The notes under the pieces were generated by a model. The model made no database searches, was not told where the DNA came from, and saw only the letters and a list, made by a program, of their open reading frames with translations. A program made the position numbers and the translations under genes. Positions 10,923-22,900 of a stretch of 64,000 nt of DNA are shown here, piece after piece (position 1 is the stretch's first letter; each line of letters starts with the position of its first letter). This DNA is from Diphasiastrum complanatum. Taxonomy: Eukaryota > Streptophyta > Lycopodiopsida > Lycopodiales > Lycopodiaceae. The stretch lies in the NCBI GenBank assembly GCA_029204225.1, contig CM055100.1, positions 26,736,649 to 26,800,648 on the forward strand, in the 5' to 3' direction.

Positions 10923-13900
10923 TGCAGTCGTCTTGGAAGTTTGTGAGGTGCACCTCTGCTGTCTCTTTCTTTTGTTCTCCACTCAATTTCTTAGCTGTTT
11001 CAACTGCTCTTACCAATATCAATGCTTACAGCCACTGCGCATCATCCACTAAACATCTCAATCCTCCTTTGCGCTGCATAGCAGCATCCCTGCATTCCCC
11101 TCTCCCATCTTCCAATGCCTTGTCCTCAGCCTTTCCTGGCTCTTCTGCTACTTCATTCTTGGCTAACATCCAGGCCACCAGTTTTTTCTTGGCAGAAAAA
11201 AGCGACACTCTTAATGCTCACTCTGTCCTCAGCAGTGGGTCAACTGAAATTGAAGCTGCATCTGAGGATAGAAAACAAGGACAAAATTTTGCTGAAGAAC
11301 GAGGAGCCTCGATGCTTTCTGTTCGGATTAACGTCACCGGGGACATTGCTGTAAGTAGTTGTATACATTATTTCAGGCTTCTTGGTTTTTTATGTGGATA
11401 GAGCTTTTTCTGCCATCTTATTTTCTACACACCATTACGAAGCCCTCCAATCGTTCACCCGCTTGATCATACTGTAACCCGAGTCATGTCTGCTGGCGCT
11501 CGGTGATCACCGGTTTAGGTCTACGCTAAACTCTAAAACTGTTATGATCCCGAAGGAAGAGAAGGGCAACCAAAAACGTTTTCCACCCAACCATGTCCTC
11601 CCTCTACATAGAGAGGAGCCCTTGAACCCAGTGTAGGCTGATGGCATGCACCAGTGCCATGTGTCATGACACCTCTCTGAGTGCAACTAACACTGTGCTG
11701 AACTTGGTGGACTGCATGCATGTACCCTCGGAACCTGGGCTTAGGCCCTGTACACATGCGCATGCCATTAACACTGTCATGCCCTCTGTTGCTCCTAACT
11801 CTAGGAATCTCATGGGATCCTAACAAAAACCATGATCAGCCCTAGCCTAGGAGACATCACAGTATGGTTTCCAGTACAATCTAGTGGGTGGACAATTGGT
11901 AGGCTTGACATTACCAGCCTAGTGTTAAACTACATCCCAAAACATGCAAATCATGTAACAAGCTACAAATTGAAGCCTCAATTTAGGTTCATCTTTCAAA
12001 GAATTTTGCGTTTTTCATCTTAATAGCCCGGATTCATACTTTGACGTTTTCTTTGGCTTTCAATTGACGTAGCTGTGAAATACTAAAAGAAAAATGGATA
12101 GGTCTCTCTAGAGACAACGAGGTAACGAGAGAGCCCAGGAATGATACGGAACCATTTCTAGGAACGGTAGCATACCGTTCCTAAGGTAAATTTTTGATAT
12201 TATTAATTGAAAAAATACTTTGGTGTGGGTAAATTAGATCTGTCATTGTTTTTGGGGTTTCTAAAAAAGGTTTTAAGCATAAAAGAAGTTTCTTGTTCCT
12301 ATTTGTGCTCCTAAGTTGAAACCTAAGTTAAAGGAACATGAATAGGAACGAAAGTTAGGAATAGGAACATGATCCTATTCGTGTTCCCAAGTTGAAACCT
12401 GAGTTAAAGGTGCTCTTAGGAATAGGAATAGGAACAAATATTAGGAACAAGAACAAGAATAGGAACAAAACTTAGGAACAAAAACAGGAACATGAATAGA
12501 AACTTAGGAATAGGAACATGACCTTAGGAACATGAACATGAACTTAGGAACATGAACAGGGAACACATGAAATTTGGAACAAGAACAAGAACAAGAACTT
12601 AGGAATTGGAACTTGGAACATGAATAGGAACAGGAACATGAACAACAACTTTAGGAACATGAACTTAAACTTACGAACGAGAACTTAGGAACAGGAAGTT
12701 GTGGGAACTTAGGTTCAATAGGAATTGGAACCCTCTACTTTTTATGCACGGACTCAAGAACTTAGGTTTGAATAGGAACATGTATAGTAACTCTAAACAC
12801 TTCGTTTAAGCATGAACTTGGACACTGTTAGGAATGGGAACAAGATTAGAAACTTAGGAACAGGCTCTCAGACCTCCATAAGTCATAGTACATAGGTATA
12901 GTCCTAAAACCCTTGTTTGTCGAGTATAGACTAGTACATAACATCATGTAGACCATGCTTTAATATGCCCAAATTAATGATTAGGGATGCAAAACATTAT
13001 CCATTTAAAAAAAAAACAAATGTTGTTGCCTGAAATGTTCCAAAAACAAACAGCTTTTGAGTACTAAGCATATTTTATCAACATCAAACAACATGAAAAC
13101 AGAGGTAAAAAAATCCAACACCTTGACTCTCTATTTTTTAAACAATATCATGTCTAAATTAAACCGTTTATTTGACCTTTTTATGAAACTACCAGACCCT
13201 ATGGAATGATGTATTCATGGGTGTATGGAACCCTATGCTGTGGTGTTGTCAGAGTGCACAATTGGCTATGATCTAGATCTGCCCCTACCCTTGCCCCTGC
13301 CCCTGCCCCTGCTAGGTAGTTGACCTCCAATGGGGGCCTTGGTGGATGGTGTGGGTACAGTGGATGCACGAGCTGCAACTGAGGCACACGCAATGTGGTG
13401 TTTGCGTCCATGTGTAGCAAGGTTGTGCAGTTGGGCTGGAGTTCTAGAGGCACCTTGGACTAGTGGAGCTGATGTGTCATGTAAATGATTACGTGAGGGA
13501 GCAACTGCAACTTCTGTGTCTGACCCAATGAGCAAGTCCATGTATGGGCGTCCTGCCTGGGCCCCTGGAACTTGTACATTCATGAGCCACTGTCAATAAG
13601 GCATAACTTGTAATTTGATCAAATACAATACAACTCAAATGCATGCAAATCATACCACAAATTGGATTGAAAAATTGTTTATATTCAGTTTACAGTAAAG
13701 TGGCACTCAGAAGATAATGACACACTTGAGATGGTCTATAATAGTCTCGGGTATAGTCAAATGGATCTGTGGGTGGTCCCTCCTGCTCCTCTGCACCGAG
13801 AACTCCCCATGGCTCCCTCTCCGTGCAAATGAAATCCTCAGGATACAGATCATCCTGTCCAGCTGGTACATCCCGATCAGGGGCTGCACTCTTGCATCGG

Positions 13901-16900
13901 CCTCCTGGTCCAGTATGTCATCATCAAAATCATCTGCGTGGTCATCTGGCTCCGAAATGTCTGATCCAAAATCTCCTTGATCATGCTCTCCCACATCAAC
14001 CCCAAGCTCCGTAGCCAAATCCTCCTGTAGGTCACTCACCCAATATTGCACCAACCACCTGGTCATCTGCAGGCTCCACACGGGCTCCACACGACAATGT
14101 TTTGAGGGCCGATTCGAATTGGTTCGAATTGGCCGATTTGAACCTCTTAATTTTTTTTTTCTATTGAAAATATGTAATACGACCTGATACCACCTTATAC
14201 AACCCATTTCAGTATGTTTCCAACCTGTTACTACCTTATACAACCCATTTCAGTATCGTTACAGTTCAAACCCCATTCTATGATCTATCCCCTTTTCACC
14301 CAGTAGACTGGTATTTTGTACAATATGCTAACAAAACATCCATAACAAGAAATGAAACATGGGAGGTGATGTTCATCAAAGAAACATGAGTATATGAGCT
14401 GCAGCTGCTTTGAATCTGAACGAATCAGATTATAAATAGAAGCATTCTGAATTTTCTATGCACATATACAGGGAATCAAAAAATCCTGGTACATACAGCA
14501 TATAGCCTACATTAACACAAGTATAGATACAACCATACAGTTATCCAATATATTGTTGTTACCAGATAACTGTATGTTTACTGTAATGATCAGTAAATCG
14601 ATTCGAACCTTCTTTTACCCTAAACCCTAAAACTGATTCAAAACTTTTCCGATTCGAACCGCGATTCGTTGTTCGAATCGGCGATTCGTGAAACAAGGCC
14701 ACACGGGATGGAAGATGCCGTGTGGTGTTTGTTTCTGGTAGCATGCAATCATCTAGTGAGACCTCAAGGTGCCTAACAAGTCTAGAGTTGGTGCTGCAGA
14801 ACAACCACCGCCTGCTCGTGTGAGAATAAGCGTCCAAGTGCTCCAGTTCCGCCCGTAGACTGATGCTGAGCATTCTTGGGAGAGAACTCTGTGGCAACTC
14901 TCCTAAGAGCAGGTGTTGGCCCACCAAACATATGCCACCATGACACAGGCGTGAGCATGGTGTCCCGCTCGAGAGCCAGTTGTCTAGCAAAGATGCCTGC
15001 ATCCAAAATTTCACACACGTGTGATGAACGTAGAAAAATTGGACTCGCTAGATTAGTAGTATGAAAACTTAAATCTAGAGCAAAACAAAGAGAGAGGCAT
15101 ACTTGTGCATGCCTTGAAGGCATTGCGCTCATACTCTAGCCTGGTGCGATCCACTGAGGTGGGCAAACGTCGCTCCATGTACTTGAACCAGTCATTGATC
15201 AACTGAAAATCCTCCTCCTGGCTCTCGGACCTCCACAATGGGTGAAATAGATGGGCAACTGAGTGTATCGGCTCTCGAAATCTGTCCCATTGCCTCCGCC
15301 ATAGTGCTAGCAGCTCCTGCATTCCGCTACACAACATAGATATACGTTTGTTAATAAATTGCATTCTCAAAAAACATTAAAATGACAAATTCACAAGTAG
15401 ATTGGACAAGATTGTACCCAGACTCTAATAGAACAGGCCGATGTGGAGTCTGGCCAATCCTGTCCACGAACTCGTGCAGTCCCATAGTACAACCCTCTCT
15501 GTCAACCAATCGCAGCACGTGGTAAATGGGGCGCAACACATGTGTGAGGTCATCTGCCTCCTGCCAGAAGTCATCCCCAAAAACGATAGATAATCGGCCA
15601 CCCTCATTAGTAGCTGAACCCGGCCAATCCAAGAACTCTGTGCTAGCTGCCATCCTTCGTAGCTCCTGTCTAGCGTGCAAAGCCGATCAATGACAAGGAG
15701 GTGATATGCAAACCGAGTAGGTGCTCACTTGTGCAACTCCAAGACGCTATATGTCCCGAACATGCCAAGAAGCCTCCTCTTTTTAGTCACAAATCTGACT
15801 AAAAAGGAGGCCACAGTGATGATCTGTCTAACCCATGGAAGTCTCCCAATATCATGCATCAGTACATTGAGGCAATGCACAATGCAAGAAGTCCACACGA
15901 TGGCGGGAAACTCTGCCATCACCAAAGACTCCATGTGTTTGCAGTTGGAGGCATTATCAGTCACCACTTAGCCGCCGCAACATTCCTGAAGATTCGAGTG
16001 TCAGTGATGGAGAATGGTAGGCTCAGATCATAAAACATCTGAGACACTGCATTTGATGCATTCTTGTGGTAGGAGGCTGATCTTGGGTTGAACCTGTCTT
16101 CTAAGAAGACAATGTCCCTACAAGTAAGGTCTCTCCAGTTTCAGGGCTAAAACGGGTCAATGTGCTATGAAATCCAATCTATAATCATATTGATAAGGGA
16201 ACATGAACATGTTCTCAAATTGTAATGGGGAATGAGAACAAAAATGTCCCTGGGAACATGGGGATAGGAAGGGGAATGAGAATGCCATGTTGAAAGAGAG
16301 CACTGCAATCAAAATTTATCATTGGTCATGCTACCAATTTGAAGAAACTTTCTTGAGAATGTCAATTTTTGATGATTCTGCATGAAGATAGAGACAACAA
16401 GAAACAGATATCGATTTCAAGGTTATGAAGCATAACAAGATACAGTTTTCTGTGCAATTTTTTTGTCTAGATCTATAACTGCTAACTTAAGACATCAAGT
16501 GAAGCGTAAAAGTGTCTCTTTACATTATGACTTATTCATGCAGTTAAATGAGTGTACTGAAGAGGAAGTATGTGACCTAAAATTTTGAAGCCATAAGAAT
16601 GTTCATATAACAAGTGACCTTCTACCCTTTTATTTTTCTTTTCAACCATGCTCACAGGACAGCCTTGCAGAGTCTTTGATGTGCTTTGGTGCAAGTTCAT
16701 GCTCGATTGAGGAAGCCACTGTTGATGAGTTTCAAGAAAAGGAGGTATCATTTTGCAAGCAAGTTCCTTAATGCATTATAAATGCGTCCTCTTACAAAGA
16801 TTCCATCCTTTTCATCTGAAACTATAAAGAGACCTTTTCTTGCACACTATAACCTCATTCTTCTCGCATGCAAAGCCAATTGTGTTAAAGACTTGTCATT

Positions 16901-19900
16901 CTTTTTAGAAAAAGTTTGCATAATTGTCAAGCAATTATATGAAATTGGAACAATTGATTTCTCCTGTAGTTTCTAGCTACTAGATTATCGGTTAATGTTT
17001 CAACTATTTCCTTATGTATGGAATTTGGATCCGAATATAACTGTAGATTGTGGCACCACAACTATACTTTATGAATTACCAGAGTAAAGGCCACAATCAA
17101 CAGACATGTCATAAAAAGTGCAGATAATCACATTTTTAAGTCCATGCTATCAAATAGTTTTTGATAGGAAGTTTTATGAGTTCTGTCAAATATCTTGCTG
17201 CAAGTGGTGGACCACATTTTGGGTGATGAGCTTGTTCAAAATCATTTTTTCTCTATCAATGTTCAAGTAACTTACTCTTGTAAGGTATTTCATTTTCCCT
17301 ATATACTTGAAGTCACGAGGATCATATATCCTTGCGACTTATGTTTTTTCTGAAAGCGTGTTAATCGCTATGTTCTTTTGATATCAATTGATAGCAGCTT
17401 ATAGATAACTTATTGCATTCAAGTTTTAGACACGTAATTAAAGCTTATATCTTTGTTCCAAGGCAGCTGAAGCCTTATCAATCCATTTAGATTCCTAAAG
17501 TACCTAATTGATTATATTGCATCCATATGGTCATTATTAGTCATTTTGGTAGGAAGCGAACATATAAGCAGGGCACTGACCTTCTGGCAGGGTGCAGATA
17601 GGGAAGGGGACCTTTGGCCTGCTCCTGACTCTAGAGAGCATAAACATATATTTTCTGCTCTCATTTTGCTAGTTGATAATTAGAGAGGGAGAATTATATT
17701 CTAATGTTCCTAAGGAGGGCCTACAGACTAGCTTATTGTTGATTATTTTGATATTTTAGTTGGATATCAAAAATCTATTTTGACAATTATTGTTGTATTC
17801 TACTCTTTTATGCATGATCTTGTGTGGATGTGTTCTTAACTTGGTATTAAAGCAATTTCAAAGGCATCAGGATGGGTTTTTCTTTTTTGAGAACACAGAG
17901 GGGGAAGGAGAAAGAGGGCACGGCAGTCTCTGGCATCTATTCACAGATTGTAGAGGGTGTTGAACATCAGTGACCAAGTGATCTGGATTGAAATGGGGAG
18001 AAAACTCTATAACTGAGTATTTTGAGTCATTTTGCAGAAGCGTTACATTTTGTTTCAGTCTAACAACATTATTGGCCTCCTGGAAGTTTATTGAAGGGTT
18101 TATTGCAGTGTTTGTCTCCAGAAAGCAGGACACTAGAAATCCAGCAGGTCAAAATTTTACCTTTGACTTTTGGTGTTCAAGGTTCAGAAAACTTTCGGCA
18201 TATGTTCGCATATTTAGGTCTCCTATCCATACTTACCAGGGAACGTTCCCGTAGCAGTGGGAACGCATTCCCAAGCACATTCCCAGGGGTGGGAACATGT
18301 TCCCAAGTAGCAAAGACAAAATCTTCTAACAAAACCTGTTTTTTTTTAAGCTTCTCAGTTTTTGTTGACTGTTACCCATAAAAGGTTCATATGCCTATAA
18401 ACACCCATCAAAAGTATGAAGATACTCGTTTTTGAGAAATAATGCTTTGCCAGTCTTCCTGAGCACTGTTTCAAACTTATATCTAATGACGTGGCATTCC
18501 CACGTCCCAAGTTCTCGAAACGTTCCCGTTCCCAGGGGTCACGTTCCCATTTCGTTCCCGTTCCCTGGCAACTGTGCTCCTACCACAGTGCAACAAGGAA
18601 TCTACTTATATATTATAGTTTTGACTTTTTGGAAGTTTGTTTGCTGGGAAATTTTTATTTAAGGAATGATGAATCTTCATTCTCCTTATTTGTCGAAGCT
18701 ACAGTTCTTAGACTTTTTCAGGGGTTGATTGTCTATATAGATTCCTTGCAGCAGGTTGTCGAAGACTTTACCATCAGTTTCCAGTTTTGATATATGAAGT
18801 TAGGGGCTAGAAGTTCATCATTTACGGTTTGTCAAATGGTCATATCAGAGATGTTCCTTAAATATCATTAGAGCAGATTTATCATTCAGGTTCTGATAGT
18901 AGATTGCTGAAAATTCAGCTTTCAGTTGCTGGTTTGCATGGTTGAAAAGTGAATTTCTAGACCTTCCAGCGCTTCATCTCTCTCACCAACTATTGAAAGA
19001 ATCATCTTAGGTTTGAGGTATTGTTTGTTGGCTGTCCAGTATTCTCAATTTATAAATCATTTAGGACAGACATGCTACAGTTTCAATACCATATTAAATT
19101 CTTTATCGATGTTGGTTAATCTTCGTCAGATATAGATTGCGTTGAAACTGATTGTGGTCTATTTTGGCCAACTGGCACATAAATTTTAAGTTCTTTGTTT
19201 ACGGTTTGTCAAATGGTCATTTTCTTCATCCACCAGAGATGCCCCTTGAATAGTTTTAGAGCAGATTAATCATTCAGGTTCTGATAGTTGATTGTTGATT
19301 ATTCAGCCTTCAGTTACTGGTTTGCATGCTTGAAAAGTGGATTTCTAAACCTTCCAGCACTTCATCTCTCTCACTTGCTATTGAAAGAATCGTCTTTTCT
19401 TTTAAGGTTTGAGGTATTGTGTGTTGGCTGTCCAGTATTCTCTATTTACAAATCATTCAGAACACATATGCTACAGTTTCAACAAGGATTTCATTCTTCA
19501 TCAATGTTGTTTATTCAACAGATTTGGATTGCTTTGAAGCTGACTGTGGTCAATTATGGCCACTGTTCACATAATTTTGGTGGCTGTCCAAATCTGGGAC
19601 AACTTTGGAGCATCTTTTGGCCTCCTTTGCCCATTATATTTGTACATTTTGTTGGCAGTCCAAAAAAGGGTATGTGCTTCAATTTGTAGTATTGTGCCAG
19701 ATCTCTTCAAGTTGATTTTTATCTATATTGAGCATGCTATTGTCCCCATTTATTCAGCCAATTTTGCTATCATTTTCAGGGAAATTTCTTCTTTCATTGC
19801 TTGTTGGATTGTGTACACTTGCCCCATCTTTCATCATGGTATTTCCTAGAGACCATCTGGGTTCTGAGACAGAGCTCAAGAAAATTGTGCATAACCTACA

Positions 19901-22900
19901 GGAACATGTATTGCTACATGATGCTAATACAGGCCATGGAAGACTGGTTCACAAGAGTGGAAGACTGGTTGGCAAGAATGAATCATAAACTGGCTAGCAT
20001 TATGAAGATGCTTTTGCTGCAAGCCCCACCATATCTCAAAATTGCTACATCCAGTTCTCGAGAACATGTTGGTTTCATGTTATCATGCCTATCCAGCTTA
20101 TGACAACATGATACCCCCTTCGTCCACAACTTTGGAGTGCCGCAAGGTACTATCAACCGTTCATTATGGTACATCAGGTGGTAATGAGCTAAGAAATTGG
20201 TCTAAGCTTGAGGTTAATTTTGATATGTACCGTAAGGATGATATTCACCAGTTTCAGTTGGGAACAATCTATATGAATGGTAGGTTTCCACATGGTAGAG
20301 GACCCCCACAGGGAAAACACTTTGGATGGTGAGATTCATAGAGTTTGTAACTGGAAAAGCTTCAATCATGATGCATGGAAGACCACAATTCATCTAGAGT
20401 TGCTTATAAATCAGCAAGACTTGACCCTTGTTTGAAGTAAACTGATACTGTATTCCCATTTCTTTCATACCTTTCCCCAGATCTTACAGTTCAAGACAGG
20501 CCCTTTGAGATACGATTATCTTTCAGCCTGCTACACTTGTGAAGGCTATGCTAGTTGTGTCTACATGTCACAAAAGTATTTTGTTCCTGTGGTGCTTCCA
20601 TCTTCTGTACCTTAGCATGTAACCTGTGTGAGTCTAGTATGCCACTCTTTTGATATTTTTGGGTATTCTTTGTTAGAAGTCCCTTCAGATAAGCTGCTCT
20701 CTCCAAGATTAGCCAGTGTGCAGAATGAGATGTGTTCCCATCATAGGGTGCTCTTCAAGTCTTCCACCTCCCTGGTTGTGGGTAACACGAACATTGATGA
20801 TTGACCAAACCATGTGACGATCAGTTTACCCCTTTGGTAACCAATCTATTCGGGATCATGTCTAAAATTATGTGATCATCCATCGTCCTCGAATAAGTCG
20901 ATTTTATTTCGCTCAACAACTCATCCAACTAATTTTTGAAGTTTGTCTTAGCTAACATGTGAATAAAGTGAGTCTTAGGACCTTGACTGGATCTACTCAA
21001 TCTACAAGAGTGATTGTTTGCATTGTTAGATTCATCTCCATCATTAGTCTTTCAGGAAATACCGAAATTCCTGATCTAACAAGCAAGCGCAATCTAAAAC
21101 AAGATGTAAATGATCCAAAAGGGCTTCACATGTGTGAAGTACAGCCTACAGTACGGCATCCAGCCTGAAAACAAATAGCAGTCAATAGCATTAGACACAA
21201 AGATTTGCAAGCTACAAGCGAGACTACACAAGCTTGATAGAAAACAATCCAAATATACTTGATGTTTATAGCTCCAAAATGAGCAAATATATATTGATGG
21301 ATTTTGAGGTTGGCTGAGCAGGTTTGGCAAGGATTATAGTGCCGTAATAGCTCTAATTTGACCTACTCACCATGACTTTACCTAATGGTTAGGTATGCCA
21401 ACCTAAGGTTGGTAAATGACCACCAATTTTCCTAGATTTTGGAGTGTGCTCCTAGATTGTAGGTAACTTGACCAAATGACTTGCCTAACGCCTATGACAT
21501 GGACCTCTCTGTCCCAAGGTGGCACATGATGATCCTTCCCTTAGGCGAGTTATATGGGATGTAAATCATCCCATACACAAGTGAAGGTGAAGGTGTCCAT
21601 ATGTTGGTATCTTGAGAGCTCAGGCTATTTTGTGCGCTTGGTGCATGTAAGCACCTTGCCCACTAGTAACCTCCTTGCATTTTGTCACTTGATTTCTTTT
21701 TCCAGCCTCTTTGGCATCAACATTTTTGTGGCATCTTCCTCAGTATGAAGCCTTTTGTAGCTACTTTTTTTTTTGGTATTTTCTTCCGTGTAGATCTTTG
21801 TAGCACCTTCTTTCGCATACATATGCATTTTCGCAACATCTTCAACTTATGCATTTTTGCGACATCTTTGGGGTAAACGTTTAGTTTGAAAGCTTTATCA
21901 AGCATTCAAGACAGCATTTGTTTCCAATGGGGGAGAGTTATGGACATGTAATTAGAGGTTATGTTGTTCTTCTATGTTGCCTAGGGACTCGTTAATTCAT
22001 GTAGACCTTTAAAAGTACCTAACTTATACACCTTGTTTCCGTTCGCTCAACTTCAGTCATTTGGCAGGGATGAGACAATACTTACTGGAAACATTTGAGT
22101 CCAAACATGATTTGAATGTTTTTTGGTTTTTGATGAATGAGCCCTGTTGGCCCTACTTTTGGACCCTTTGGCCACTTGTTGGTGCCAAGGGACCAAAAAA
22201 ATGAACCACTTTGAAAAATGGACGTTTGAAACCAACATATTGAAACATGTTTCAAGGTAACGCCTTGACCTTTAGGTAGGTCACAAATTGGGAAGGAGAC
22301 CTTTTTACTAATCCTAACCACACCCCAAGTGGGCTTCAGAGAGTGTAAATAGACATTATCGTGTTGGCAGTGTTCTTTGTAGGAAGACCTAGAAACCAAT
22401 GTATTGTTGATTGTCTTGATATCTTAGTTGGATATTGATAATCCATTGACAGTTTACTGTTCGTTTTACTGTTTATGCATGTGTGGATGCATTTCTATTC
22501 ATCCCCTCTGTTTTTTGGGAAGAAAAGTCTATGGACGGGAGGCTGAGTTATGCTTCAAGCTTATGATTTTTTTTCTTATCTCTCTCTAGATGTTCTCAAC
22601 TGGTCCTTCAACATGGGAAGGTCAAACTTGCCAGCTCTGGGATCAGGTACTTTGTTGTGTACTGTACCTGTGAATACTACATAATAAAACTAAGTATCAA
22701 CAGAGACACTGGGAACTTTGCTTGAGTGTGTTTTATACAATACTTGTGATAGAGCTTCATGGTTGTCAAATGTGTGCTCACTTTTTCCCCTTGTCTGATT
22801 TTTTCAACAGAAACATTTGAGTGAGTGCGATACCTGCTGGCAAGATAAAACCGTCTTAAAATTGCTAGTTCTGAAATCATTAAATTTGGACCTGAGAACA

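Larger units (their letters stand above)
17841..21940 (+). mobile_element. Internal region of the intron-2 LTR element
   Basis: About 4.1 kb lies between the primer-binding site and a purine-rich tract (AATGGGGGAGAG, about 21926-21937) that precedes the second LTR. No pol domain could be recognised, so it is a non-autonomous or thoroughly decayed element. It contains a 331-base MITE (18237-18567) and a tandem duplication (18815-19565). A run of open frame near 19850-20100 ([19 protein letters not shown] in one frame) may be a gag remnant, but I cannot confirm that. Confidence 0.5.

Noticed and set aside
10816-11022. Minus-strand frame with a Ser-Leu run and Ile-Tyr run
   Set aside because: It is a readout of the GA/TA microsatellite antisense to PrmA exon 1.
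11542-11826. Two opposing frames in PrmA intron 1
   Set aside because: No family motif, fully intronic, and mutually antisense.
12120-12870. CRISPR-like array
   Set aside because: Repeats are short, irregular and overlapping without unique spacers, and this is a plant nuclear intron.
14094-14698. Target duplication CCACACGGG using the extra CCACACGGG at 14075-14083
   Set aside because: That choice would put CTCCACACGAC at the left end, which does not pair with the right end; the CCACACG at 14087-14093 gives better inverted termini.
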